The position numbers and the translations under genes are program-made. A stretch of DNA of 64,000 bases from the NCBI GenBank assembly GCA_001510575.1, contig LNGK01000005.1, positions 1,096,466 through 1,160,465 of the forward strand, read 5' to 3'. This document shows positions 47,384 to 60,600 of this stretch, piece after piece; positions within the stretch are counted from its first letter, which is position 1, and each line of letters opens with the position of its first letter. The notes below the pieces were generated by a model. The model did not search any database. It was given only the letters and a program-made list of their open reading frames with translations, and was not told where the DNA came from. The DNA comes from Knoxdaviesia capensis (Eukaryota; Ascomycota; Sordariomycetes; Microascales; Gondwanamycetaceae).

Positions 47384-48636
47384 TTATCGGCCGGAACATG
47401 ACTTCCCACAACGTCTTGGAGGTGGTGGCATATCTGCAGGGGAGTGTGAGAGGGCATTGGATCACAGCAGAACAGGCCTGGAGCTCCTCCCCACAATGCC
47501 AACACCCTCCCACACTGAGAGAGGTAACTGGTGGGATTCCTCGATATGGCTGGCTGTATTGTCTCTGACTTTGACTTCGTGAAGGGGTGGTGGTGACGAG
47601 TTGGAGACAAAGGTGGAATGGAGGAAATGGAGGATGACGGAGGAAAGAAATGATTAGGGGGCTAGTTGGGTTAGAGACTTTGCTTTGACGGCAGCTTTGG
47701 GGCTCTTTTTGTGGTATTTATTTACTGAGAGCAACAATCAAAATCATCGTCTCTTTTCTTTTTCTTTCTTTTGTTTTTCTGTGTGTATTAGGGCTTTGTG
47801 ATATCATAGTAGAGCGAGTTCCTGTGATATGGCACCTCAATAGGAAAGTGACATTGACGGGTAAACAGTGACTGTATTTCGGATAATACAGTGAGTGTAT
47901 TTTTGAGCACACACATGCTGCACCTTCCTGTGATAATGATAATGCTTTTGGATGTGAATATACAGGTTGAAGTTGGTGTAAGTGAACAACCCTAATCCCA
48001 CAACCCTAACAGACAAGCCCGCTATACCTGATAAGCGCATAACTCCTCTAGTTGCATGCATCTGAACGTCAATAATCCCGGTACGTGCATATGCGCCACA
48101 TATCAGCCACAACCGGCGCTCAGCCACCTCAATTTTGGAAGCTCTGGAGTGTCTTGTTTCCAACGTCAGTCAAAGCTTCGTCATCGTCTGTTTTTCTCGA
48201 CTTCTCATTTCGGGTTCCTTTTGCCTGTTTTCGCCCTTCTCCTTAGATTTTGTTCCGTTTCGCACCTTTTCCTTCCTGCATCACCATCAGTTTCTTTCTT
48301 GCTCCTCCATCCACAGCAGTTTTGCTGTAAAGATTCGGAGACGCCCGGTGATTTTTACCGCTGTGTTTATTTTGCTTGGTTTTCCCCTAATTGTACCGGC
48401 TGTGTTTTCTTGTTCTCTCTTTGAGCCTGGGTTACACTCGTGATCTCACTTTTTCTGGGCCCCTCAGTGTGTGTTTTGTCTCGCTCGCCCATCTCAGACT
48501 CCCTCCGTTTTCGCTCTTCTCCTCCCTCGCCTTTCCTTATTCGGCGTCTATCGGCTATCTGATAGCCCTTCGTCCTTCCCTCCCGCGATACACCGGATCT
48601 CCTTGTCTCGGGAACTGAGATAAAGAGGAGGCCGCC
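47384..48636. other. Intergenic, LRR gene to pan1 (1.25 kb)
   Basis: This contains the LRR-gene 3' UTR and the pan1 promoter. Two telomere-like units, AACCCTAAT at 47988-47996 and AACCCTAAC at 48002-48010, lie about 630 bp before the pan1 start. The pan1 leader (48170-48630) is strongly T/C-rich. No gene seen. Confidence 0.6.
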
Positions 48637-51600
48637 ATGTATTCGAACTCAAACGCCTTCATGGGCGGCAACAGCCAACGCCCAGGGCAGCCGCAGCAAC
48701 AGCAGCAACAGCAACAGTATGGCTCGCCCTTTGGAATGCCCCAGCAGCAGCAACAGCCGCAGTTTATGGCTCCGCAACCCACCGGCTTCGGCATGGCGCC
48801 GATGCAGCAGCAGTACACCGGATACCCCATGACGGGCCAACCGACCGGGCTCCAGCAACAGCAACACCAGCCCCTCCAAGCTCAGTACACCGGCTTCCCG
48901 GGTCAGCAGCAGCAGCAGCCGCAGTTTCAGTCGTCAATGCCGCCCATGCCGTCGATTCCCGCCCAGTACCAGCAGCAGCAACAACAGCCGCAACAGCCCC
49001 AGCCGCTGCACCAGCCCCTTTCGCTCCAGCCGCAGCAGCCGCCGCCGCAGCAAACCTCCCCGATGAACGCCGGCTTCTCGACCGCTCCGCAGTCGTCGTC
49101 GCTGCTTTCGGCCCCTCCCGCGGCTGCCCCGATGAAGCCGCAGCCGACCGGCTTTTCCGAGATGGCTGCTTCGTTCCACACCGGTGGTGGTTCAGGCGGT
49201 CGCGCGCGACCGAAGCCCCCGGCGCCCAAGACCAACAACATCCCCAACATCCGCCTGTCCTTCATCACGGCGACTGACCAGTCCAAGTTCGAGGAGCTGT
49301 TCAAGGCCACTGTCGGAGATAGCGCCACCACCATGCCGGGCGAGAAGGCTCGCGATCATATGCTCAAGTCGCACTTGGATGGAGACTCGCTGTCGCAAAT
49401 TTGGTAGGACTTGCCCAACCCCCCTCTATCGCGTTTCTCTGCATTGCTCCCCTACCTACCGACTCATATGCTTTTATCTAGTATGCTAACGGCTCACTGT
49501 TTTCGTGCCGAAATAGGATGCTTGCCGATACCACCCGCTCCGGACAGCTCCATTTCCCCGAGTTTGCCCTTGCTCTGTACCTCTGCAGCCTCAAGCTCAA
49601 GGGCAAGCCGCTTCCGACCGCCCTCCCCGAAACCATAAAGAATGAGGTGTCTAGCATGGTTGATATCATCAACTTCTCCGTCGCCGAGAATGCCGCCTCG
49701 GGCTCTGCGTCGGCCCCCGCTGGAAATGCCCCCGACTTTTCCAGGCAGAATACCGTGTCTCCCCCGGCCATCCACCAGCCGCAGCCGCAAGCCTCGAACT
49801 CCCAGCTTCTGCAGGCTCACATGACCGGATTCCCCGGCCAGCCCCAGGGACTCCAGCCCCAGGCCACCGGCTTCCTCGGCCCGCAGCCCACCGGATTCAA
49901 TGGTCCGCAACCGACCGGATTCAATGCGCCGCAGCCCACCGGATACAATGGCCCGAAGCCCCCCATGCCGCCGATGCCGCCGATGCCCACCGGATTTGGC
50001 CAGATGGCTGCGCCTCTGAACTCTCAGCCTACTGGACGCCCGGGCCAGTGGGGTCTCGTTAACGCGCCTGCCACTGGCCTCCCCAACCTAGATGCCCTGC
50101 AGGCCCGTATGATGCCTCAGCAAGGTCGCTCTGATGGCGCTTACACTACTGCAGGCCTTCAAGGCAATGCTGTTATCCCATGGGCCATTACCAAGGACGA
50201 GAAGACCCGCTACGATTCCCTGTTCCGCGCGTGGGATGGCCTAGGCAAGGGCTTCGTTTCTGGCTCCCAGGCCCAGGAGATCATGGGCCAGAGTGGTCTG
50301 GAGAAGCCCGATCTTGAACGTATCTGGGCCCTGTCTGATAACGGCAACAAGGGCCGTCTGGATATGGACGAGTTTGCTGTCGCCATGCATCTAATCTACC
50401 GCAAGCTCCACGGCTACCCCGTGCCGGCGTCTCTTCCTGCTGAGCTGGTGCCCCCGTCGACGCGCAACTTCAGCCAGTCGATTGGCGCCATGAAGTCCCT
50501 TCTTCAGGAGGAGTCGGAGATGCGCAAGGTTTCTGGTGCGGCTCTGCTTCCCCAGAAGACTGGCGTCAGCTATGCCAAGAGCCATTCTCTCCGCGGCAAC
50601 ACCCCTGCCGGTGGCTTTGGCCGCAAGGACGCTACCGTCTTCAAGAACAACGATAGCGATACCGGATACAAGTCTGCCGCTCGCCGCCGTATTGGTAACA
50701 ACAGCTCCCCGAGACCCGAATCCCCTTCTTCGGTCACCTCCAACGACGAACTCACCTTGGACCAGCTGCGCAAGAAGATCCGCGAGAAGCAGGTTCTCCT
50801 CGATGCCATGGACTTCACCGATGAGAGGCATGCCGAGGAGGATGACATCCTCGACCGCCGCGACCGCCGCGAGGCTGACGAGCTGTACCGCCGGATCCGT
50901 CGTATCCAGGAGGACATTGACTCTCACCCCGACTCGTCTAGCCTTGGCGGCGACTCGGAGGCTGAGAGACGCGCCCTCAAGCGCCAACTCCAGAACGTCA
51001 CTGACAAGATCCCCGATCTGGCTTCTCAGGTCCGCCGTGTTGAGAAGGAGATTGCCGACGCCCGGCTCGAGCTTTTCCGCCTCAAGGATGCCAAGGCCCA
51101 CCCCGGCAGTGCGCTGTCGATTATCGGCACTGGCCCTGGAGGCGCGGTCACCGAATCCGACCGTGTCAAGGCGCGTGCTAAGGCTATGATGCAGCAGCGC
51201 ACTGCGGCGCTTACCGGCCGGAAGATCGAGACCAAGGAGGACTTTGACGCTCCCAAGCGCCTCGAGGAGGAAACTATCAAGGTCAAGAACGAGCGCGAGA
51301 CTAACGAGCGCATGGTCCGGGACATCGAGGCTGGGGTGCGTGAGTTTGCCAAGACAGTCGAGGATAGCCTCAAGTCTGGCACGCGCGATGCCTCGTCGGA
51401 GCACGAGCGCCGCCGCTGGGAAGATGCTCTCGGAGTTGAGGATGAGATCCGCGACTTCATCTTTGATCTCCAGCGGTCCAGCCGCGCCTCTCGTGTCCGC
51501 ACTCAGGACCGCCAGGGTGGCCGCGCTGCTACCGAATCGTCGCGCCCCGTTGAGAAGCCCGTGACGTCGGCCCGCTTCGACGCGCCCCCTCCGGCATCGA

Positions 51601-53192
51601 CTCCTAGCCCGGCCAGCGTGGCTGGTGGTGGCTCGTACTCGTCGTTCAAGACTCCCGAGGAGCGCGCTGCGTTCATCAAGCAGCAGGCCGAGCAGCGCAT
51701 GGCTGAGCGCATGGCGGCGCTGGGCATCAAGGCTCCGTCTAAGCAAACGGAGAGCGCCGCCCAGCGTGCCGACCGTGAGCGGACTGAGCGGGAGGCCAAG
51801 CTTCGCCAGGCTGAGGAGGAGGATTCCCGCCGGGAGAACGAGCGACAGTCTCGGATACAGGAAGAGCAGGGCTCTCCTCCTCCGGCTGCCCCCGTGGCCG
51901 AGCCGGAACCGAAGCGAGCCCCCGCCCCTGCTCCTCCTCCGGCGCGCAAGGCCTTTGAGAAGAAGGTTGAGGCTCCGGCTCCGGCTCCTGCTCCCACCCC
52001 GGCTGCTCAGCCCCCGGCTGCTGCCCCCAGAGACGAGATGGCAGATGAGCGCGCGGCTGCTGAGGCGCGTCTGAAGGCGCTTGAGGAGCAGGTTCGCCAG
52101 AACAAGCTGCGCAAGGAGGAGGAGAAGAAGCGCAAGAAGGCGGCTGCGGCCGAGGCCAAGGAGAAGGAGGCGCGCGTGGCTGCGCAGCGGGCTGAACTGG
52201 ACGCGATCCGCCAGCGGGAAGCCGAGTTCCAGCGCCAACTTGCGGCCATGGAGAACGATGATGATGATTCGTCGTCGGATGATGACGAGGGCCCGGAGCG
52301 GCTCACCCCGCAGGACTCCACCTCTGTTGCGGCCAGCCAAGAGCTGGAGCAAAAGGTGGCGTTTCCCCCGCCGGTTCCCACTGTGGTGACGTCCCCGCCG
52401 GCTGCGGAGCCCGAGAGTAAGAACCCGTGGTTCCGGATGATGTCGCAGACGTCGCCTGAGCCTGCACCCGCCGCGCCGGCGAGCGCGCCCCCGCCGCCCG
52501 CCCCTGCCCCGGAGGTCTCGACCAACCCGTTCTTCCGGGCGCCTCAGCAGGAGAAGACCCCTGCGGCTACCATTCCCCGCCCGCCCCCCGTTTCATCGCC
52601 GGCTCCCCCGCCTCAGGTCGCGGCGCCGACCCTGCCCCCGCAGACACGCCGCCGTGATGACTCGGACGATGACTGGGGCTCGGATAAGGGTGACGATGAC
52701 GATGATGAGTCGGATGATGGCCGTCCGGGCGGTACCAGCGCCGCCCAGCTGGCGTCGCTGCTGTTCAGCACGATGGCGCCGCCTCCGCGGCCCACGTCGG
52801 CTACCGGAGATATTGCGTCGCCGACGGCCAGAACCCCCACGCCGGGCGCGGACGTGTCGTCTCCGATTGCGCCGCCTCCTCCGCCGCCGGCACCTCCCCT
52901 GCCGCCCACGGCTGCTCCCGCGCTTCCCTCGGGTGCACCTCCGCCGCCTCCGCCGCCCCCGCCCGGTGCTGCTCCAGGCATCCCGCCGCCGCCTCCCCCG
53001 CCGCCCCCCGCTGGAGGTGCTCCCCCGCCCCCTCCGCCTCCGCCTCCGGGTATGGCACCCCCCCCTCCAGGAGGCGCAGCTCCCAGTGGTCGGCCGGCCG
53101 GGCTCCTCGGCCAGATCCAAATGGGCAAGGCGCTGAAGAAGACGGTCACCAAGGACAAGAGCGGGCCGATTGGAGCGGGCGCTGTGCTGTAA
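48637..53192 (+). CDS. pan1: Pan1, actin cytoskeleton-regulatory endocytic protein
   Basis: Two exons, 48637-49403 and 49517-53192, give 1,480 residues. Pan1 scaffolds the endocytic coat with End3 and Sla1 and activates Arp2/3 at the plasma membrane. In order: a Gln-rich N-terminus with QxTG repeats, EH domain 1 at about 205-290, a second set of QxTG repeats at about 350-420, EH domain 2 at about 474-563 with an EF-hand-like loop (DNGNKGRLDMDE), a long coiled coil (about 620-950), acidic segments, a Pro-rich region, and a WH2 actin-binding motif near the end (LLGQIQMGKALKKT). The QxTG units match sites of Prk1/Ark1-type kinases in yeast Pan1. The single intron (49404-49516) splits a Trp codon within EH1; GTAGGA is a weak donor but phase demands it. 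The start has a good context (GCCATG). Confidence 0.95.
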
Positions 53193-54464
53193 ACGGCCTC
53201 GTCTGTTTCGGTGTACAGTGGTAGGGAGTGTGTGTCTCTACTGGCGCCGGGCTCTCTTTTGAACCGTTGAACAGCTTCAGATAGCTTCTGTTCTCAGTCA
53301 ACCCGGGTGTTACAGTCCACGTGCAACTTTTTTTTTGTCTTTGCTGTTCTGTTGTATTCGTTCTTTTTATCAGAGTTTTGTAAAAAAGACGGTCCTGGAT
53401 GAAGTTGGGGAACTAAAACGGCATGGATTTGCTTGGAGGTTCAGTGTTGTTGCATTGCTTTCTCTCTCCCTGTGTCTCTTTATTCGTCTTTATCCCTCTC
53501 TAGCTTTTTTTTGGTCTGCTTCGTTCTCTCTTGTTCCATGCTATTCTGTCAATTTCTATGCGTTCTCTTTAGTTTCCTTTTCATTGATCCTTTTTTTTTT
53601 TGGTTGCGTCCCTGTTTGAATGTGTAGGCTTTTTTATATGGGAATTTCTGGTGTGTTAACAGTCTTAATGAGGAGGGGGAAAAGAGAGTGTTCATTCTCC
53701 CCCATCTTCCCGTCCCTGTTAAGAAACTCGGTGGTTTCCGGGTCTGTCTTGTATGTTCCCACCCCAGCTGATAGAGGGTCCCTCTCGTCTAATATCAGAT
53801 ACTACGGATATTCTCTCATGTCTATGTTTCGTTTGGGGCACATGCATCTACGGATATCGGTGGTGTGTATGTGGGACAGTTCCCTTTTTCGGCGGCACTC
53901 AACGCTCATTTCGGGAATTGGACTTGGGAACAAAAATCATCCGACTACCGATTCCAGGCTGGATGGAGTGGACAGCGAGAGACGGCTGGGTCTAGCCCTA
54001 CAGCGGGAGGCGCTTTTTTCTTTCCTGCTGGGAGAGGGAGAGCGGGAGGGGCGTGAAAGTACCAGGACGGAGTAAGGATGTCTTGAACTGTATCCCTTGC
54101 GCTGAGCTGTAAGAGTCTAACCGAGGATCACACTTACACAGAGAGGGATGAGGGAGGGAGCGAGGGAAAGGCCTGAGGGAGAGACAGAGACACATACACA
54201 AAGAGAGAGGTGCACAAGAGATTCAAGAGACTAAGGACAAGGAGGAGCAGGAGGAGGAGGAGGAAAAGACGACGGCGAAGAATGCATGTTGGGGGGGCCG
54301 ATGTGGCTTATTTGGGCTTGCACTCGGTTCCTTTTATTTCTTTTCTTTTTGGCTACGGATCTACGATGGGGTGAAGATATGCTACACCGAGGCAAAAGGA
54401 AAGGTGAAGGCCGGTGAGGACAAGATCCGGGGAGTGACGAGCGAAAGCCATTGTCACCGTAACG

Positions 54465-55114
54465 AGGCTTCTCTCTCTCTCTCTCTCTCTTCCTTTCTTC
54501 CCCTTCCATTACGTGGTCCCGGTTTTTTTATACGAACTTGTCTTTTCAGAGTGAGTGCGTCCCCCCGAGGTTTGCAAAAGCAGATGCCATCCATCCATCC
54601 ATCTACAAAAAAAAACCCCCCCCCTTTGGTCGAACTTATGTGAGGAAGCGAGGGAGATGGATACCAGCACCACAATAGCATGGAAGGGAGACTCGCCCCC
54701 CCCCTCTCTGTAGTCTGGACAGGAGCGCAAGAGCCGGAGGGATGCAGGCAGACGTTGCAAGCCCAGGGACAAAAGCGGGTGGATGTATCGGCCGGCCTCT
54801 TTCTCCCCTCTTTCTCTCTCTCTCTCTCTCGTACTTTCTCTCTCGCCCTCGGATGGGGCGGGACGGGTGCAGGAGGCGAATAGATCGGGGGTATGTCGGA
54901 TGAGAGGGGGGGAAGGGGGAGATCACGGAGCCTCGAACATACAACACCGGCTGGATTGGACCCGGTCCGGGAGAGGAAGTGAGACTGGCAGCAGGAGGTT
55001 TCTGCCGTGTCCCTCTAAGAGATGCCTCCTTCTCCTGTCCCTCCGGCTCCTCGTCTTGTCTTTGCCTGCGGTCCGTGGTAGCAGCCGAGAAACCCCCGGC
55101 TGGGGAGAGCCACC

Positions 55115-55148
<34 letters not shown>

Positions 55149-55150
55149 TC
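54465..55150. repeat. Cluster of CT microsatellites
   Basis: Tracts of (CT)n of roughly 20-30 bases occur near 54467-54490, 54808-54832 and 55112-55141, with shorter CT-rich sequence between. Similar tracts recur near 59725-59744 and 59855-59878, and the complementary GA form near 56280-56315. Confidence 0.8.
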
Positions 55151-57479
55151 TCCCTCCCTCTCTCTGTCCCACCTGCTCTCTGGTCGTCTGTTGAACCGAC
55201 CCTGCATCGTGGGCGGTGTAGATGGGTTGGTTGGGAACTGCAGTCCTTAACCCCTCCCTCCAACGCAAGGGCATGCACGCACACAAAGCGGCCAGGAAGG
55301 TTGGCCGTCTCTCACCACTCGCCTCGTTTTTCTTTACCCCCTCTCTTTCCTCCTCGCCCGTCTCTCGGTGGCTGTCCTAATTCGGCCACAGATCGGGGGG
55401 GCTGTGTGCAGTTCCCTTTGTCTGCACCTCTCACGCACTCTCTCAGCATCAAGACAGTCCACGACTTACACCCAGCTGTCAGACCCATGCAAACCCCAGT
55501 TCTTTTTTTTTTTTATGTACAGACATACATATATCGTCTACACACCACACCGCCTGCAGGAAACTGTGGCTCTTTTATGTACGCGTATGGAGTCTGTCAA
55601 CCTGGAACAGCAGGTCTAATGCAATGCACGGCGGTACCGGTGCATGTTCGGGTCCTGGGTAATTTTGGCCGGGTCGCATTTCTTCGTGCGTTCTCAGTGA
55701 ACAGTATATGTATCAGGATGGTGCAGACTGCATACGGGGCTGGGGGGATGTTGCATGGAAAAGAAAAGAAAAAATCCAGAGTCTGTGTGGGCTGGAGGAT
55801 GTCCTGGCGTGATCATTGGCTGTGCATCTCTGTATGGAGTACAATCTTGAAAGGGCGCCCCTCCCCTCGGCATATCATTGAATGGTGGTTCTCAGGATGC
55901 GGAGGAGCAGCGTGCCTCCGTTGGAGTAGCCAGGGAAGTGGGCGGCTTAGTGAAGAATTTTTTTTTCTTTTCTTCTTTTAATGGGGTTTCCGGTGGTTCA
56001 TGTTCACGGCCCACGGGTTGGTAAAAGGGCGGTTGAACCAAGGATGATCCATCCTGGTTCTGGGAATTCTTCTTTTTTTTCCCAGATGGGGAGGGGGGGG
56101 GGAGGGTAGCGAACAGACGGGATCACGCGAAATGAAGAGGGAGGAAGAGAGCGTGAGGGTGACGGTGAAGAAGACGCGTTAGAGGATCACGCATCTTCCC
56201 TGACATCCTCTGTGCCCATTTTTTGGGCCCGGGCCCGTTCGATGCTACGGCAGCACCAACGCGAGGGCACAAGTTTGAGAGAGAGGGAGAGGGAGGGGGA
56301 GAGAGAGAGAGAGAGAATGTAATCGGCCGTGGGTTGTGTGCTCAGACGGGCTCTTGAGTGTGCTCGGTGCCCTGGCAGGCGAACGACCTGCTTTCTCCTT
56401 TAGACTGCATCTGGTCTTGATGGCATGTCTCGGTGAGAGAGTGGCAGAGAAAAGAGAGAGAATGTGCGTGTCTGTCCTGCAATGTCTCGAACCGCCGCAT
56501 CCGCTCATCGGCCGTTCTGTCGATCTTCGTCCAAGGAATAGCTATGCGGTGGTACCCTCCCTGCTCGGATCAAAAAGGCTGCTTCTGCTCGTATCTGTAT
56601 CTGGCCTGCAGCTGGTGCTATCTACTGTATCTGCAACGAGAGTCTAAGTGGTGTGAATCAGGTGGGTGGTACTGCCGCTATACTAGCACTGCTACCGCTC
56701 CTAAGAAGCCTTGGGTTCCGTCAGTCGGTCATCATCCGGTATCATTCATCATCAACCCTGCTCCGAGGGAAGAGGGCAAGCAAAGTGGAATGGACCTGAA
56801 TGAGTGAAAGTGGGCCTCGCTCAGCCGGTGAAATATCAAAAGAGCAAAGTGTGCATGAACATCGAGATTAGCGCTATGGGCCAGGGCGGGACCGGATATA
56901 GTGTAGGTAGTAAGGATACAGTAGTGTATGAAAGCGAAGAAAGTACTCCTGATATGTCGAGTACTATCGTGTGAGACTTGCTCGTGGTGCCGGAGTACGA
57001 GGTCTGTCGCTGTGGTAAGAGAGAGCCGAACGGGTGTATGCGGATATCGGCGTCTAGTCGCACTCGTAGTGACACTGCAAGAAGGTCAGAAACGGAGGTT
57101 CAGTCGGCACTTTGGCGACAGGATGTGATAGAGAGAGAGAGGCCATTAACGCCGGCCATATTCCAACAGACGCCAAAAAAAGAAAAGAGAAAAAGTGAGG
57201 TGAGGTGAGACCACCAACCAACGGCCGCACACTCAAAAGGTCCATATTCACGGCCGTCTAGAAGAACGGTCCCTATCAAAAGATTTAAATCGAGAAGATA
57301 GCAATATCAAAGAGACCAAAACTACGCATACACACCCCATCTTCCCAGCAGAGAAAAATGGTACGGAAAGTACCACGTCCGCAAAACCGCGGTACCGCCG
57401 CCACGCAATCCCTGAGCATAAGGAACATGGTTCCGCGCTGAAAGGTACTTTGCGCGACGCATGCCACCCAAAAAAACCG

Positions 57480-57640
57480 ACGAAGAGGAAAAGCTCGCTA
57501 GGCCCAATCCGGCCTAGCCGCTGGCGATCGCCCTCCGAAGCGTGTCTGATTGGCTGGAACCAGGGGGGCGTTCCCTGATTGGGAAAGGGCGGCGGTTTCG
57601 CGTTTCAAAACAAACGCGTGTGGGTGACGCGTTTTTTTTT
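57480..57640. promoter_or_regulatory. GC-rich CCAAT/ACGCGT promoter-like patch
   Basis: CCAAT occurs at about 57504 and its complement ATTGG at about 57550 and 57580. An inverted pair CTAGGCC/GGCCTAG lies at 57498-57504 and 57511-57517. AACGCGTG and GACGCGTT, both with the ACGCGT core, follow at about 57612-57635, then a long T run. This is the most promoter-like spot in the gene-free region, but it is a motif-based guess. Confidence 0.35.
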
Positions 57641-60600
57641 TTTTTTTTGGCTCTATGTTAAGTTATGTGGGCCTTATTGGACAACGACATCTCTTGAGAT
57701 TCTGAGAGTGTGAAAAATGTCGGCCTGACCCTGCCAGCCCAACCCAACCAACCCGACCGTCTTAATTATGGAGATTTTCTGCTGGATGTTCCTTTGGAAG
57801 CGAGGGATGCATGAGAGAGAAAGAAAGAAAGGGAAGAAGAAGAGTGCCATAAAAGAGACGGCTCCGGATTTGGCCGTGGTGGTGCGAGGAAATGGTGCGG
57901 GAGGGGGGCCAGTTCAGCTGGTCTCTTGTTCACGGGTTCCGGGCCTCCACTCTCTCTCTCTCTATCCGCCTCGCTCTTTTTCCACTTTCCTCTGGTCCGA
58001 ATCAACTTGCGTTATGTCATCATCAGCTCAGCTCCGGACTGAACGGCGCACTCTTCTGCTTCGGGGTTCTGGAATGGCATGCAAAGGACCACGCATTCCC
58101 GGCTGGGCTTTCTCCATATATAAAAAGAGACGAGAAAAAAAAGAGCGTGTGAGAAATCGTCTAAAAACCTCGACGTGATACGAGAGAGGCCCGCTGCAAA
58201 CGGAATGCAGTGCAGTCCGTCACACGTACGACACTCCCAACCTGTGTAATACCATCACGCTCCCCTCTCGCTAAAGGATCTTGCCAGAGATGAGAGATAG
58301 CTTCCCTTTCACGGGTTCTAGCACCCGGAACGCTCTGCTCTGATGCATCTGGCCACGTCCGAGACACTTTTTTTTTTTTCTCGTCTTCCTGCTCTGCACA
58401 GACACTCACTTGTTTCACGTGTATGCGGGCGGAGGCCGACGTGGCCATCCTGATATATAGTTGCAGCAGTATATATCGGCGAAAGAAAGAAAAGCCCCAG
58501 CCAAGCACGATGGATTTTCGCAGAAAGAACGCCGTAGAACAGGCTGATGGAACTTCACGGAAAAGAGGTCCAAGTGCTGCGATTCACGGACACGTTGGGG
58601 TAGAGTGAGTGGTCGCGGCTGGTGGTGTCGCGATGTAATACACGAAGGAGGGCGGCGTGGGTGCTCGGGCTCGGCTCTTTTTTTTTTTTCTTTCTTCCTC
58701 TTTTCTTCTCTTGACCTCATTCCCGCATAGCGAGGGCGACAGAAGCAAACGTCACGGTCACGTACATCGAACACGTCCGGTTTTTATCGGATACGAGGCC
58801 GTGAACCTTCGCGTGAACAAAAGCCCTTTGGGGCAGGTGCTCCGTGATCCGCTCGGCCCCCTCATGTAATTCCTCGTTCTGTCTGACACCGGATTCTGAT
58901 GCACCGAGTGTCTGGCTAGCAATGAACCGGTCTGGGACAGAACGCGGGAGGAGAGCCCGGGTGTGTCTTTCCTTCACTTACTCGTGGGCTTTAGCTGGTG
59001 GTGGTGGACTGGTGGTGACCTAACTCACATGGGCGGACATGGGCCCAGGTTTCTCCTCCGCCTCCCCACGCGGTGAACGCGACGGGTTTCTCTCTTTCTC
59101 TTCCATCCTCGTCTGGGGTGGGCACGGCAGAAAAAAAATCAAGAGGTGATTTTCACACCGCGGTAGTTTCTGTTTGCTGGCTATCATTCGGAGAAACGAA
59201 AAGAACATCAGGGTGGACAGTCACGACTTCGTCGGCCTCGCTTAAACGCTTTCAGCCCTGGGGAGGAGGAGCCCAGCTTGTCGTCTTGCACTATCTGCAT
59301 ACCACAAGCAAACACCAGCCGTTTGATTGCCCAAACTTTCTCTCGGCTTTTTTTTTTGCCCTTCCTTTTGCGTCAGTCTCTTGAAATCTTGCCAGACCGG
59401 GCACTGGGGGGGCCACTCGCTCACTACCCATGGCCGGTCTCCGTGTCTGGCTTATTCCTTCTGTTCCCTCTTTTCTTGCTTGCTCAGTCTGCGCCTCGCA
59501 CCCTAAAAAATGTCGTAGGCTGGGTCTAGCCCTTACATCCTTTCCCCCCCATGACGAGTGTGAGCCGGCCAGGTGAGAAGACCAAGGGACGGAGAGAGAG
59601 AAAAAAAGGCGACAAGAACCTCAAGTGACTAGGGGGGCGTGTCCTGGAAGTGAGTTCGCAAGGGAATGGATACCGACCAGGTTCCCCCCCCTCCTCCCCC
59701 CATGGCTCCCTTTCTCTTCCGTCTCTCTCTCTCTCTCTCTCTCTCGGTTGGCTCTGATGGGAAAGATGGCGTCCCACGGTGCCGCTCTTTTGGTTCGCGG
59801 GTTCGTGTTTCGTTCCTCCTTTGCGTGATATGCCATGCGGCAGCCTTCGCCATGGCGAGTCTCTCTCTCTCTCTCTCTTCTCTCTGTCTTTGCCAGGACT
59901 TCGGCACAGAAGAACACACCCAATTTTGGTGGAGGTGGCTAAAACTGCTAAAGGGAATGTCCACCCAAGAGCCCAGGCAAACGAAACAGAAAGGAAGAAC
60001 AAGAGGCAACCGAAAAACCGCCGCACACTCACACCGTTTGGTGACATCTTGGGGTTCCACCGCAGCAAACGACTGGCTGTCGGCTTCTCGGGCTGGTGCA
60101 GCGTGTATCAGACTTCCCGTTTGGCTTTTTGTGTTGGAGACCGGCGGCCCCCATTCACGGGGGGGGGGGCTTTTTCCCTTTGCCAATTCTCTTCTTTTTG
60201 CCATCTATCGCCCTTCCCCTCTTTATCCAGGCCCAATGCTGCTGCTGCTGCTCCCACAACCGCCGGCCGCTTTTGACGGCCACACTGCAGCCCGCCCCAT
60301 CGAACGGCGATTGGCTGTGGCCGGGTGTCACAGTGGGTTCTTTTTTTCCCTGTTCTCGTTCCCCCTCACTTTTTTGGATTGACTGAAGTGAAGTACTACG
60401 TACCACCTACGATATCTCGGGCTGCCCCAACGTTCGCAGAGAACCGCCCAGGTCTCGACAGGTGGCCAGCCAGACCAAACCTGCTCTCCCCCCAGCCCCT
60501 CACCCTTCCCCATCCCCCATCCCCTCTTCCCCCGGCGGCCGCATATGCTGTTGGTCGAGAAGAGCGTGGGATTTTTCTTTTCGTTCTTCTCTTCTCGTTT

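Noticed and set aside
50391..52352. 653-codon open frame on the minus strand
   Set aside because: It is exactly antisense to the pan1 coiled-coil region; its Leu/Arg/Ser-rich product mirrors GC-rich codons of the real gene.
55301..55981. 226-codon open frame on the plus strand
   Set aside because: It lies among CT repeats and poly-T, with no conserved-looking segment and a Phe run at the end.
59666..60382. 238-codon open frame on the plus strand
   Set aside because: Much of it is Ser-Leu coding from CT tracts; low-complexity DNA keeps several frames open.
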